Origin: Pseudomonas nitroreducens
Lineage (GTDB): Bacteria > Pseudomonadota > Gammaproteobacteria > Pseudomonadales > Pseudomonadaceae
DNA: 64,000 bases
Direction: 5' to 3'
Assembly (NCBI RefSeq): GCF_014204515.1
Contig: NZ_JACHLI010000010.1
Coordinates: forward strand, 62,001-126,000
Shown one piece after another: positions 8,172 to 17,271 of this stretch. Under the pieces are notes generated by a model. The model was not told the DNA's origin. It made no database searches and saw only the letters and a list, made by a program, of their open reading frames with translations. The first letter of the stretch is position 1, and the number at the start of each line of letters is the position of its first letter. Made by a program: the position numbers and the translations under genes.

Positions 8172-10421
8172 CCCGCCGCCGAGACCGTCCTCGAACAAGC
8201 CATCGAACGCTGCGCCCAGGAGCCGATCCAGCTACCGGGCAGCATCCAGCCGCAGGGGTTCCTGTTGGTGCTCGACGAGGCCGAGCTGCGCATCCTGCAG
8301 GCCAGCCAGAATGCCCAGCGCTGGCTCGGCATCCCCGCCAGCGAGTTGCTGGGCCGCGACTTCGGTGCACTGCTGGCGGAAGACTTCGACCTGCGCGAGC
8401 ACCTCAAGCGCCTGCCGGACAGCGAGATATTCCCCTTCCACATCGGCGACGTACGCCTGCGCCTGGGCCCCAGCGCTGGCCGACGCACCACGGTGATGGT
8501 GCACCGCCACGACCAGGTGCTGATCGCCGAGTTCGAACCGCGCCAGGAGCAGGGCAGCAACCGTCCACCGGTGGACTTCTACCCGCTGGTGCGCGCCTTC
8601 GTCGCCGGCCTGCACAGTGCCGGCAGCATCGAGGAATTGCTGCGGCGCTCGGTGCACGAGGTCAAGCGCATCACCGAGTTCGGCCGGGTCAAGGCCTACC
8701 GCTTCGATGCCGAGGGCAACGGCCTGGTGGTCGCCGAGATCGCCGATCCCGGCTATCCGCAGTACCTCGGGCTGTGCTTCCCGGCCTCCGACATCCCGCG
8801 CCAGGCCCGCGAGCTGTACCGCATCAACCGCATCCGGGTGATCGAGGACGCCGACTACCAGCCCTCGCCGATGATCCCGATGGACAACCCGCGCACCGGC
8901 CGGCCGCTGGACATGAGCTTCGCCGCCCTGCGCAGCGTGTCCCCGGTGCACCTGCAATACATGCGCAACATGGGCACGCTGGCCTCCATGTCGCTGTCCA
9001 TCGTGGTCGATGGCCGTCTCTGGGGGCTGATTTCCTGCCATCACCGCGAGCCGCGCGCAGTGGGCTTCCAGACGCGCACCGCCTGCGAGCTGCTCAGCAG
9101 CGTGCTGTCGCTGCAGATCGAATCCCGCGAGTCCCACGCCAGCACCCGCCAGTTGCTCGACCTGCGCCAGCGCATCGTGCAGATGCTCTCGGCCATGGCC
9201 GACCACGACAGCGTCAGCGAAGGCCTGCTGGAGCTGCCGGACGTGCTGCTGGGCTTCGCTAGTGCCAGCGGCGCGGCGATCATCTCCGCCGAACGCTGCG
9301 ACCTGGTCGGCGTCACCCCGCCGGCCTCGCAGGTCAATGCCCTGGTGCACTGGCTGGCCCAGCGCGGTGACGAGGTGGTGTTCCAGAGCGACAACGTCGC
9401 GCGCGATATCGAGGAACTGCCGGAATTGGCCAGGCATGCCGCCGGCGTGCTGGCGGTGGCGATTTCGCAGATCCACTCGCACTACCTGGTGTGGTTCCGC
9501 CCCGAGCAGGCACGCACGGTGAACTGGGCCGGCCGCCCGGAAAAGGAACTCGACGCCCAGGGCAAGCTCAACCCACGCCACAGCTTCGAGCGCTGGCAGG
9601 AAGACGTGCGTGGCTTCTCTGCGCCCTGGGAGCCGCTGATCGTCGATGCCGTGGTGGAATTGCGCACCTCGGTGCTGGGCATCGTGCTGCGCAAGGCCGA
9701 GGAACTGGCCCAGCTGGCCGGCGAACTGCGCCGCTCGAACAAGGAGCTGGAGGCCTTCTCCTACAGCGTCTCCCACGACCTGCGCGCACCGCTGCGGCAC
9801 ATCGCCGGCTATGCCGAGCTGCTCACCGAGATCGAGGGCGAGGCGCTGACCGAGCGCGGTCGGCGCTTCCTCCAGCATATCGAGGAGGCCGCACGCTTCG
9901 CTGGCACCCTGGTGGACAACCTGCTGAGCTTCTCGCAGATGGGCCGCTCCGCCCTGCGCCTGTCGGACGTCGACCTCAACGCCCTGGTGGAAACCATCCG
10001 CGTGGAGATGGAACCCGACTATGCCGGCCGCGAGATCGTCTGGGAAATCGAGACCCTGCCCAAGCTGGTCGGCGACCCCGCCTTCATCAACCTGGCGCTG
10101 CGCAACCTGATCGCCAACGCCATCAAGTACACCCGCGGGCGCGAGCCGGCGCGCATCGAGATCGGTGCGCGGCAGAGCGCCAGCGAAACGGAAATCTTCA
10201 TCCGCGACAATGGCGTGGGCTTCGACATGGCCTACGCCGGCAAGCTGTTCGGCGTCTTCCAGCGCCTGCACCGGATGGAGGAGTTCGAAGGCACCGGCAT
10301 TGGCCTGGCCAGCGTGCGGCGGATCATCGAACGCCATGACGGGCGGGTCTGGGCCGAAGGCCGGATCGACCAGGGGGCGACCTTCCACTTCGCCCTGCCC
10401 CGCCTCTCCCTGACCCCCTGA
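8169..10421 (+). CDS. bphP: bacteriophytochrome histidine kinase
   Basis: 750 residues: PAS (1-120), GAF (140-300), PHY (320-490), HisKA (520-590) and HATPase (630-745). The biliverdin-binding cysteine is Cys15 in IERCAQEPIQLPGSIQPQG; the GAF chromophore pocket has PASDIP (about 204-209) and the conserved His in HLQYMRNMG. The kinase part has FSYSVSHDLRAP with the phospho-acceptor His (about 535), RNLIANAIKYT, DNGVGFD and GTGIGLA. The protein senses red/far-red light in the cytoplasm. The start is TTG 8169: GGAG at 8156-8159 is 9 nt upstream and no in-frame ATG or GTG precedes the cysteine. No heme oxygenase gene (bphO) is adjacent, which is unusual. A response regulator follows 14 bp downstream. 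Confidence 0.93.
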   Translation: MPAAETVLEQAIERCAQEPIQLPGSIQPQGFLLVLDEAELRILQASQNAQRWLGIPASELLGRDFGALLAEDFDLREHLKRLPDSEIFPFHIGDVRLRLGPSAGRRTTVMVHRHDQVLIAEFEPRQEQGSNRPPVDFYPLVRAFVAGLHSAGSIEELLRRSVHEVKRITEFGRVKAYRFDAEGNGLVVAEIADPGYPQYLGLCFPASDIPRQARELYRINRIRVIEDADYQPSPMIPMDNPRTGRPLDMSFAALRSVSPVHLQYMRNMGTLASMSLSIVVDGRLWGLISCHHREPRAVGFQTRTACELLSSVLSLQIESRESHASTRQLLDLRQRIVQMLSAMADHDSVSEGLLELPDVLLGFASASGAAIISAERCDLVGVTPPASQVNALVHWLAQRGDEVVFQSDNVARDIEELPELARHAAGVLAVAISQIHSHYLVWFRPEQARTVNWAGRPEKELDAQGKLNPRHSFERWQEDVRGFSAPWEPLIVDAVVELRTSVLGIVLRKAEELAQLAGELRRSNKELEAFSYSVSHDLRAPLRHIAGYAELLTEIEGEALTERGRRFLQHIEEAARFAGTLVDNLLSFSQMGRSALRLSDVDLNALVETIRVEMEPDYAGREIVWEIETLPKLVGDPAFINLALRNLIANAIKYTRGREPARIEIGARQSASETEIFIRDNGVGFDMAYAGKLFGVFQRLHRMEEFEGTGIGLASVRRIIERHDGRVWAEGRIDQGATFHFALPRLSLTP

Positions 10422-10435
10422 GGAAGCACTCGCTC

Positions 10436-10897
10436 ATGCTCAAACCCATCCTGCTGGTCGAAGACAACCCCAGGGACCTGGAACTGACCCTGGTCGCCCT
10501 GGAGCGCAGCCAACTGGCCAACGAGGTCATCGTCATGCGCGATGGCGCCGACGCCCTGGACTACCTGCTGCGCCGCGGCGCCCACGCCCAGCGCGACGAC
10601 GGCAACCCGGCCGTGCTGCTGCTGGACCTCAAGCTGCCCAAGGTCGATGGCCTGGAAGTGCTCAAGGTGGTGCGCGACACCCCCGAGCTGCGCAGCATCC
10701 CCACCGTGATGCTGACCTCCTCGCGGGAGGAGCCGGACCTGCAGCGCGCCTATGAGCTGGGGGTCAACGCCTATGTGGTCAAGCCCGTGGAGTTCAAGGA
10801 GTTCGTCACCGCGATCTCCGACCTGGGGATCTTCTGGGCCGTTCTCAATGAACCTCCGCCAGGTTCCCTGCGTCTGAATCGTAAGCGCAACCCCTGA
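10436..10897 (+). CDS. single-domain response regulator, Rcp1-like
   Basis: 153 residues, one receiver domain and no output domain. The acidic pocket is Glu9-Asp10, the phospho-acceptor Asp64 (LLLDLKLPK), the switch Thr94 and Lys116 (VVKPVEF). The long insert between helix 2 and strand 3 (RRGAHAQRDDGNP) is typical of Rcp1-type partners of phytochrome kinases. It starts 14 bp after the phytochrome stop, so it is almost certainly its phosphotransfer target. The next gene begins 10 bp later, making a three-gene operon. Confidence 0.9.
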   Translation: MLKPILLVEDNPRDLELTLVALERSQLANEVIVMRDGADALDYLLRRGAHAQRDDGNPAVLLLDLKLPKVDGLEVLKVVRDTPELRSIPTVMLTSSREEPDLQRAYELGVNAYVVKPVEFKEFVTAISDLGIFWAVLNEPPPGSLRLNRKRNP

Positions 10898-10907
10898 CGG
10901 AGCGGAG

Positions 10908-13292
10908 ATGCCCGAAGTCCCGCTGAAACTGCTGATCGTCGAAGACAGCGCCATGGATGCCGAGCTGACCCTGTTGCGCCTGGAGCGCAGCGGGATGAAG
11001 ATCGACTCCCGCCACGTCTTCGACCACATCGGTGTCGAGCACGCCCTCAACGAAGGCAGCTTCGACCTGATCCTCTGCGACTGCGTGCTGCCCGGCTCCT
11101 CGGGCACCCACGTACTGGCCATCGCCCAGCGCATGGTGCCGGACACCCCCTTCATCTTCCTCTCCGGCATCTACGGCGAGGAACATGCGGTGGAGATGAT
11201 CCGCCTGGGCGCCACCGACTATGTCCTGAAGAAGAACCTCTCGCTGCTGCCCAAGGCGGTACGCCGCGCCCTCACCGAAGTGCAGGAGCGCCAGCGCCGA
11301 CGCCGCGCCGAAGAGGCCCTGGCGGACGTCGAGGCGCGCGCACGCATCGCCATCGATGCCGCCGGCATGGGCACCTGGGACCTGCGCCCGGAAGACGGCC
11401 TGCTGCTCTGGGACGAACGCTGCAAGACCCTGTTCGGCCTGCTGCCGGACACCGAGATGAGCATGGAGGTGTTCTTCGCCGGCATCCACCCCGACGACCT
11501 CGGGCTGGTCCGCGATGCCGTCGAGCGCGCCATGCAGCCCGACGGCGATGGCCGCTACCGGGTGGAGTTCCGCATCGGCGCCCACGGTGCGCAGGAGCCG
11601 CGCTGGCTGCTGAGCAATGGCCAGGCGCAGTTCGTCGACGGCCGCTGCGTGCGCTTCTCCGGGGTGCTGCAGGACATCCACCAGCAGCGCCAGGCGACCC
11701 AGGCGCTGGAGCAGCTCAACGAGATGCTCGGCGAACGGGTCGAGCGCCGCACCCGCGAGCGCGACCGCTCCTGGGACCTGTCCCAGGACCTGCTGGCGGT
11801 GCTCAACAGCGACCTCACCCCGGTCGCCCTCAACCCGGCCTGGGAGCACGCCCTGGGCTTCAAGCGGCAGATGCTCTCGCGCCTGTCGCTGCTGCAGCTG
11901 CTGCCCGAGCAGGACCAGCAGGCCTTCCTCGGCGAACTGGCCTCCTTCGCCCACGGCGGCACCAGCGCGCGCTTCGACGGCCGCATCCGCCACGCCAACG
12001 GCCGGCAGCGCTGGCTGTCCTGGGTGGTGGTGCCGGAGGACACCCTGCTCTACGTGGTCGCCCGCGACATCACCAGCGAGCGCGAGGCGGCGCTGGACCT
12101 GGCCGAGGCCAACTCGCGGCTGCGCGAGCAGATCACCGAGCGCGAACGCATCGAGGCGGCGCTGCAGCAGATGCAGCGTCTGGAAGCGGTCGGCCAGCTG
12201 ACCGCCGGGGTTGCCCATGACTTCAACAACCTGCTGACGGTGATCCTCAGCGGCGCCACCTTCCTCGAACGGGACCTGGCCAAGGGCGACGTGGACAAGG
12301 CCAACAAGCGCCTGCAGCACATCCGCGAGGCCGGCGAGCGCGGCGCCAAGCTCACCGCGCAGATGCTCGCCTTCTCCCGCCGCCAGCGCCTGGAGCCGGT
12401 GCCGCTGAACCTCAACGACACCCTGGCCGGCCTCGAAGAACTGCTGCGCCGCTCCCTGGGCGGCAACATCTCGGTGCACCTGGCGCTGGACGACAGCCTC
12501 TGGCAGGCGCTGACCGACCCGACCCAGACCGAGATGATCATCCTCAACCTGGCGATCAACGCCCGCGACGCCATGCCCGCCGGCGGCCAGCTGACCCTGT
12601 CCACCCACAACCTGCGGATCACCCAGGCACCCAGTCGCCCGGAACACCCCGAGCCGGGCGAGTACGTGGTGCTGTCGATCCGCGATACCGGCTGCGGGAT
12701 GGACGAGGACGTGCTGGGCAAGGTGTTCGAACCCTTCTTCACTACCAAGGACATCGGCAAGGGTTCCGGGCTGGGCCTGGCCCAGGTGTTCGGCTTCGTC
12801 AAGCAGTCCGGCGGCGGCGTGCACATCGACAGCGAGCCCGGCCGCGGCACCCAGGTGAACGTCTACCTGCCGGCGGTGAAGCAGCCGCAGGCCGTCGACG
12901 GCGGCGAGCCGGAACCGCTGCGCGACCTCTCCGACAGCGGTCACGACCGCAACATCTTGCTGGTGGACGACGACGACCTGGTCCGCGAACTGCTCGGCGA
13001 TGCCCTGCGTCTCTACGGCTACCGCGTGCGCCAGGCCAGCAGCGGCCAGCAGGCGCTGGAGATGCTCGACGAGCATGTCGACCTGCTGCTCACCGACTTC
13101 GCCATGCCCGAGCTCAACGGCGCGCAGATGGCGCGGATCGCCCGCGAGCGCTTCCCCTACCTGCCGGTGGTGTTCCTCACCGGCTACGCCGAGCTGCAGG
13201 GGCTGGAGCTGCCCGGCAGCCTGGTGATCCAGAAGCCGGTGCACCACGAGGAACTGGCGCGCTCCCTGGGCGAGCTGCTGGGCAGCGACTGA
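10908..13292 (+). CDS. hybrid histidine kinase (receiver-PAS-PAS-kinase-receiver)
   Basis: 794 residues. An N-terminal receiver (Asp58 in LILCDCVLP; Lys in YVLKKN) leads to two PAS domains (about 140-270 and 285-400), separated by a short coiled segment, then HisKA with His about 436 in GVAHDFNNLLTV, an HATPase domain (NLAINARDAMPAGG, DTGCGMDEDV, GSGLGLAQV) and a C-terminal receiver (Asp about 730 in LLLTDFAMPEL; Lys in VIQKPV). There are no membrane helices, so it is a soluble kinase. A receiver at the N-terminus lets it take phosphate from another kinase, here plausibly the phytochrome, and then act through its own relay. No DNA-binding output is visible. Confidence 0.9.
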   Translation: MPEVPLKLLIVEDSAMDAELTLLRLERSGMKIDSRHVFDHIGVEHALNEGSFDLILCDCVLPGSSGTHVLAIAQRMVPDTPFIFLSGIYGEEHAVEMIRLGATDYVLKKNLSLLPKAVRRALTEVQERQRRRRAEEALADVEARARIAIDAAGMGTWDLRPEDGLLLWDERCKTLFGLLPDTEMSMEVFFAGIHPDDLGLVRDAVERAMQPDGDGRYRVEFRIGAHGAQEPRWLLSNGQAQFVDGRCVRFSGVLQDIHQQRQATQALEQLNEMLGERVERRTRERDRSWDLSQDLLAVLNSDLTPVALNPAWEHALGFKRQMLSRLSLLQLLPEQDQQAFLGELASFAHGGTSARFDGRIRHANGRQRWLSWVVVPEDTLLYVVARDITSEREAALDLAEANSRLREQITERERIEAALQQMQRLEAVGQLTAGVAHDFNNLLTVILSGATFLERDLAKGDVDKANKRLQHIREAGERGAKLTAQMLAFSRRQRLEPVPLNLNDTLAGLEELLRRSLGGNISVHLALDDSLWQALTDPTQTEMIILNLAINARDAMPAGGQLTLSTHNLRITQAPSRPEHPEPGEYVVLSIRDTGCGMDEDVLGKVFEPFFTTKDIGKGSGLGLAQVFGFVKQSGGGVHIDSEPGRGTQVNVYLPAVKQPQAVDGGEPEPLRDLSDSGHDRNILLVDDDDLVRELLGDALRLYGYRVRQASSGQQALEMLDEHVDLLLTDFAMPELNGAQMARIARERFPYLPVVFLTGYAELQGLELPGSLVIQKPVHHEELARSLGELLGSD

Positions 13293-13456
13293 GCGCCGCC
13301 CGGTCCTCGGCCGCACCCGGCCGGGGTCAGCTGGGCTCGGCATCGCCTGGAGGCATGGCAGGCGACGAAAGAAGCGCCCGGCAGCAAGATTGTTCAAGCC
13401 AGACGTTGCCCGTCTCTGCCACCCTTGCAGCACTTACCTGCCTGCAAGAAGCTTCC

Positions 13457-14155
13457 ATGTCCCAACACCCGCTTCCCTCACGCGCCTTCCTCAAGGGCGC
13501 CATCGACATCCTGCCGCTGTCGCTCGCGGTGCTGCCCTGGGGGCTGCTCGCCGGCTCCCTGGCCATCGACGCCGGGCTGTCGCCGCTGCACGGCCAGGGG
13601 CTGTCGGCCATCGTCTTCGCCGGTGCCGCGCAGCTGGTGGCGATCGGCATGCTCAAGGGCGGCGCGGGGATCTTCTCGATCCTGCTCACCACCCTGCTGC
13701 TGACCTCCCAGCACCTGCTCTACGGCATGACCCTGCGCCCGGTGATTTCCGGCCTGCCGGGACGCTGGCGCGCCGGGCTGGGCTTCCTGCTCACCGACGA
13801 GCTGTTCGCGCTGATCAGCGGCCACCAGCGCGAGACCTTCAACCGCTGGTACGCCCTGGGCGTGGGCCTGACCTTCTACATCGCCTGGAACCTCTTCACC
13901 CTCGCCGGCGTGCTGATCGGTACCAGCATTCCGGGCCTGGAACACCTGGGGCTGGACTTCTCCATCGCCGCCACCTTCGTCGCGCTGATCGTACCGGTGG
14001 TGAAGAACATCCCCACCGTGGTCTGCGTCGCCGTCGCGCTGTTCTGCTCGGTGCTGCTCAGCTACTGGCAGGTCGGTTCGGCGCTGGTGCTTTCCGGGCT
14101 GGCGGGGATGTTCGCCGGCTTCCTCTGCCAGAAATTCTCGGGAGTACGCGCATGA
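13457..14155 (+). CDS. azlC: AzlC-family branched-chain amino acid exporter subunit
   Basis: 232 residues with about six transmembrane segments. The family landmarks FLKGAIDILPLSLAVLPWGLLAG and GMLKGGAGIFSILLTTLLLTSQHLLYG (cut across lines here) are clear. With AzlD it forms an inner-membrane exporter for branched-chain amino acids and, in some relatives, other hydrophobic amino acids. ATG 13457 was chosen over an upstream start because residues before it do not look like the family. The stop overlaps the azlD start as ATGA, indicating translational coupling. Confidence 0.88.
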   Translation: MSQHPLPSRAFLKGAIDILPLSLAVLPWGLLAGSLAIDAGLSPLHGQGLSAIVFAGAAQLVAIGMLKGGAGIFSILLTTLLLTSQHLLYGMTLRPVISGLPGRWRAGLGFLLTDELFALISGHQRETFNRWYALGVGLTFYIAWNLFTLAGVLIGTSIPGLEHLGLDFSIAATFVALIVPVVKNIPTVVCVAVALFCSVLLSYWQVGSALVLSGLAGMFAGFLCQKFSGVRA

Positions 14156-14466
14156 TGGTCTGGGCAGTGATCTTCGGCATGGGGCTGATCGTCTTCTTCA
14201 ACCGCTACGTGTTCCTCGAACCGCGCCTGCCGATCCGCCTGGGCAGCAACGTGCGGCAGTTCCTCGGCTTCGCTGTGCCGGGCATGCTCACGGCGATCTG
14301 CGGGCCCATCGTGTTCCTCCCCGAGCACCAGCTGAACCTGCGCCCGGACAACCCCTACCTGCTCGGCGCCATCGTCGCCGTGGCCCTGGTGCTGTGGACG
14401 CGCAACGTGCTGCTCAGCGTGATCCTCAGCATGGGCGCCTTCTACCTGCTGCGCTGGTGGCTCTAG
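14152..14466 (+). CDS. azlD: AzlD-family small subunit of the amino acid exporter
   Basis: 104 residues, four hydrophobic segments, with the AzlD signature RYVFLEPRLPIRLG (about residue 18) and FAVPGMLTAICGPI. It starts within the last four bases of azlC (ATGA). It is the obligate partner of AzlC in the inner membrane. Confidence 0.85.
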   Translation: MMVWAVIFGMGLIVFFNRYVFLEPRLPIRLGSNVRQFLGFAVPGMLTAICGPIVFLPEHQLNLRPDNPYLLGAIVAVALVLWTRNVLLSVILSMGAFYLLRWWL

Positions 14467-14541
14467 CACCGCCTGCGAATCGCCTTGAACCTCCTGCGGC
14501 GCACGACCTTCGAACGAGGACGGCCACCCGCAGGAGGCAGC

Positions 14542-15141
14542 ATGCACAACCTCGAAACACCGACCTTCAAGCTGGGCATCTTCCAGCCCGCCGAAAGCCT
14601 CGCCCAGGCCCTGATCGCCAGCGCCCTGCAGCGCCAGCACGAAGTGACGGTGCTGCAGGGCGACCTCAACCAGCTGCGCGCCCGCCCGGGCCTGCGCTGC
14701 AAGCTGGGCAGCCTGGACTCCCCCGCAGTGGTGAGCGAAGCCGTGGCCGGCCTGGACGTCGCCGTGGCCTTCCTCGGCCACGAACCCCCGCCACGGCTGC
14801 CACCGCTGTGCGGCGCACTCATCGACGGCGCACTGCGCGCCGAACTGCCACGCCTGTTCCTCGTCGGCCACTGGCAGTGGCTGGTGGACCCCGCCGATAG
14901 CGCCGACGAACAGCTCGCCGCAGGGCTGGCGCGCAGCCTGGAAGTCAGCGGCCTGGACTGGATGCTGGTGGAGCAGCCGGCCGTGGCCCAGGGCCTGCGC
15001 ATCGACGACTTCAGCCGTGCCAGCGACAGCAACGCCGACGCCACCGCCCTCGCCCGCTCCTACGCCGAGGCGCTGCTCGACGAGATGGACCTGGGCCTGC
15101 ATCGCCGCCAGTGCCTGCGCCTGCGCAGCGCGGAGGATTGA
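14542..15141 (+). CDS. NAD(P)-binding-like (atypical SDR) protein
   Basis: 199 residues. The order of short beta-alpha elements (KLGIFQPAESLAQALIASAL, HEVTVLQGDL, CKLGSLDSPAVV, VAVAFLGHE) resembles NAD(P)H-binding flavin-reductase-like SDR proteins. The usual GATG dinucleotide loop is replaced by FQPAES, so cofactor binding is doubtful. CAGGAGG upstream supports ATG 14542. A possible role is as a divergent redox-sensing protein; no substrate can be inferred. A small membrane protein starts 4 bp after its stop. Confidence 0.55.
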   Translation: MHNLETPTFKLGIFQPAESLAQALIASALQRQHEVTVLQGDLNQLRARPGLRCKLGSLDSPAVVSEAVAGLDVAVAFLGHEPPPRLPPLCGALIDGALRAELPRLFLVGHWQWLVDPADSADEQLAAGLARSLEVSGLDWMLVEQPAVAQGLRIDDFSRASDSNADATALARSYAEALLDEMDLGLHRRQCLRLRSAED

Positions 15142-15145
15142 GTCG

Positions 15146-15451
15146 ATGTCCGGCCCGGACGCCCTCAGCCAGTGCCTGGGTACCCTGCTCCTGGCCCTGG
15201 CGTTCAGCACCTTCATCCTGTTCGTGCGCAGCTATCGCCCGGCGCGGGTCAGCGGGCGGTGGTACAACCTGGCGCTGACCTTCATCGGCCTGTGGCTGGC
15301 CTTGTGGCCGGAGCTGGGGAATTTCCTCGGCGCCCCGGACCGCGATAGCGCCCTTGGACTGCTGGCCGAGATACTCGCGACCCTCGCCGGCGGCGTGGCA
15401 GGCGCCGCACTGGCTGCCGTCCTGGGTCGACTGATGCGCGAGAAGTCCTGA
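15146..15451 (+). CDS. small hypothetical membrane protein
   Basis: 101 residues with three hydrophobic stretches (about 8-27, 38-52, 70-92), the last rich in Gly and Ala. I do not recognise a family. Its start is 4 bp after the preceding stop, so it is co-transcribed with the SDR-like gene. It converges with the lipoprotein gene ending at 15524. Confidence 0.6.
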   Translation: MSGPDALSQCLGTLLLALAFSTFILFVRSYRPARVSGRWYNLALTFIGLWLALWPELGNFLGAPDRDSALGLLAEILATLAGGVAGAALAAVLGRLMREKS

Positions 15452-15523
15452 GTGCGCCATGAGCGCTGAACGAGCTGCGCGCGAAAGCGCCGAGCAATGC
15501 CGGCGCCTCGCGTAGCCTGCCGA

Positions 15524-16387
15524 TCAACGCAGATTCTGCGTCACCTCCTGCGGGTAGTGCGCGATCTTCAGGCTGTGCGCCTGCCCCATCAGTTGTCCGT
15601 TGCCGTACCAGGTGATGTTGTCCTGGCGCAGGGTCATGCCGTCGCTGGTGTACTCGTACTCACCGCCGTTGGAGGTGCCGAAGGCGAAGCGCTCGCTGTC
15701 CATCTGCTTGAGGTCGAAGCGGGTGCCGGCCGGCGGCATCATTTCCTTGACGCGCTTGAGGTAGGCCGGCGCCAGTTCGGAGAACAGCTCGCGGGTGCGC
15801 GCCTGGTACTGGGCGTCGGTGAGGCCCGGGGTCTGCTGCAGCTTCTCGGCGATCAGGCTGAAGTATTCGGCGTCGGTGCGGGCCAGGGCCATGCGGACGG
15901 CCATGACTTCACCCAGGCGGGCCTGGTCGACCTGCAGCTTGCCGTCGGCGCCTTTCTGCGGCGCGATGAACTCGTTGCCGTCGACCTGGATCAGCGGTGC
16001 GGTGGCCAGGTAGGCGGCGCAGGCGATCTGCTGGCCGGTGTGGTTGCCGCTGACCAGCAATGCGGTGACGCCGCCCTTGTCCTTCAGGTGCTGCGTCGTC
16101 TCGCCACTGGCGGCGACGAAGCGATCAACCTGCGCCTGGGTGGTTTCGCCACGGGCCAGGCCGCAGACCTGCTGCATCACTGCAGCATTGCGCTTGCCGT
16201 CCACCAGCGGGCTCATGCTGAAGATCGCGTTGCGGATCACCGGCAGGGCCGGATAGTCCAGGGTGCCCAGCGACTGCTGGACGTTCGCTTTGGCGCTGGT
16301 GACGGCAGACGGGTCGGCGCCTTTGCAGCCGGCCAGCAGGCAGGCGGGAATCAGCAGCGCAGTCAGCCATTTGCTCTGGATGTTCAT
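15524..16387 (-). CDS. hypothetical lipoprotein, last gene of the adhesin operon
   Basis: 287 residues. The ATG at 16387 gives a type II signal peptide (SKWLTALLIPACLLAGCKG) with lipobox Leu-Leu-Ala-Gly-Cys, so it is a lipoprotein. Asp is not at +2, so sorting to the outer membrane is expected. The mature part is mostly helical, with QQVCGLARGETT and VSGNHTGQQIACAAYLA; I recognise no domain. It begins 10 bp after the TpgA-like gene and its frame has normal codon use. An accessory role in adhesin assembly is inferred from position only. Confidence 0.65.
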   Translation of the reverse strand: MNIQSKWLTALLIPACLLAGCKGADPSAVTSAKANVQQSLGTLDYPALPVIRNAIFSMSPLVDGKRNAAVMQQVCGLARGETTQAQVDRFVAASGETTQHLKDKGGVTALLVSGNHTGQQIACAAYLATAPLIQVDGNEFIAPQKGADGKLQVDQARLGEVMAVRMALARTDAEYFSLIAEKLQQTPGLTDAQYQARTRELFSELAPAYLKRVKEMMPPAGTRFDLKQMDSERFAFGTSNGGEYEYTSDGMTLRQDNITWYGNGQLMGQAHSLKIAHYPQEVTQNLR

Positions 16388-16397
16388 GGCGTGGTCC

Positions 16398-17222
16398 TCA
16401 CTCTTGGGCTTGCGCCGCAACGGCGCTGGATTCGATGACGACCCGGCGGTCGGCCGCCAGGCAATGGATGAGCTGGCTGCGCGGCAGCTCCGGACAGTCG
16501 GCCAGCGGTTCGGCCGCCCCGGCGCCGCGCACGCGCATGGCGGCGGTCGGCACCCCGGCAGCCGCCAGGTAGTCCCGCACCGTTTCTGCGCGGCGCCGCG
16601 ACAGGTCGAGGTTGTAGGCCGGCGAGCCGAGGCGGTCGGTGTGCCCGGTGATGCTGATGTGCGCCGGCTGCTGCGCCTTCAGCTGTCCGGCCAGCGGCGC
16701 CAGGCTGGCGCGGCCGGCGGCGCTGAGTTCGGCGCTGTCGAAGGCGAAGGTGGCGTCGCCGCCCAGGGTGACCCGCTGTGCCGCAGCCGGTGCCACCACG
16801 GGCGACGCGGCCGGGACCGGCCGGGCCTGATCCAGGCAATCGGCCGGCGAGATCAGGAAGGTCTGTGCCTGCATGTCCTTGTCGAACAGCACCTTGTACT
16901 GGCAGACCAGGTCCTGCTGGCCCGGACGGCGGAAACGCAGGACGTAGTCCCACTCATGGACGCCGAACAGGCCCTCCTGGAAGTGCGGGGTGCCGAGCAG
17001 CTCGTAGAGCTGGGCCTTGCCCATGCCCGGCTGGATCTTGCCGAGGTTTTCCAGGTTCACGTAGCTGCCCTGCGGACGATAGGAGTCGCTGATCGCGGGG
17101 AATTTCGGCTCGGCGCTGTGGCCTTGCGCATCCACCGTGCTGTGGCTGCCGCAGGCCGCCAGCAGCAGGCCGGCGCAGACGATGGCGAGGGGGCGAAGGC
17201 CGCGGATATCGAACGTGTTCAT
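16398..17222 (-). CDS. TpgA-like lipoprotein: BamE (SmpA/OmlA)-like plus OmpA C-terminal domain
   Basis: 274 residues. The lipobox LLLAACGS gives a lipoprotein. Residues about 45-135 resemble SmpA/OmlA/BamE (LENLGKIQPGMGKAQLYELLGTPHFQEG); residues about 165-270 are an OmpA-type peptidoglycan-binding domain (FAFDSAELSAAGRASLAPLAG, ISITGHTDRLGSPAYNLDLS, RRAETVRDYL). Acinetobacter TpgA is the known precedent as I recall it: a periplasmic protein that couples a trimeric autotransporter to peptidoglycan. Here the gene directly follows such an adhesin, 49 bp downstream, which supports the same job. Internal ATG 17222 has GGAG 6 nt upstream. Confidence 0.8.
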   Translation of the reverse strand: MNTFDIRGLRPLAIVCAGLLLAACGSHSTVDAQGHSAEPKFPAISDSYRPQGSYVNLENLGKIQPGMGKAQLYELLGTPHFQEGLFGVHEWDYVLRFRRPGQQDLVCQYKVLFDKDMQAQTFLISPADCLDQARPVPAASPVVAPAAAQRVTLGGDATFAFDSAELSAAGRASLAPLAGQLKAQQPAHISITGHTDRLGSPAYNLDLSRRRAETVRDYLAAAGVPTAAMRVRGAGAAEPLADCPELPRSQLIHCLAADRRVVIESSAVAAQAQE

Positions 17223-17236
17223 CTTGATCTCCTTCA

Positions 17237-17260
17237 GGCGCCCGGCCGCAGCCGGGCGCC
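17237..17260. other. perfect 10-bp hairpin between adhesin and TpgA-like gene
   Basis: GGCGCCCGGC-CGCA-GCCGGGCGCC. There is no T run, so it is not a standard terminator. It ends only a few bases before the GGAG of the TpgA-like gene and could protect the adhesin mRNA 3' end or tune downstream translation. Confidence 0.6.
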
Positions 17261-17271
17261 GCTGCAATGAC

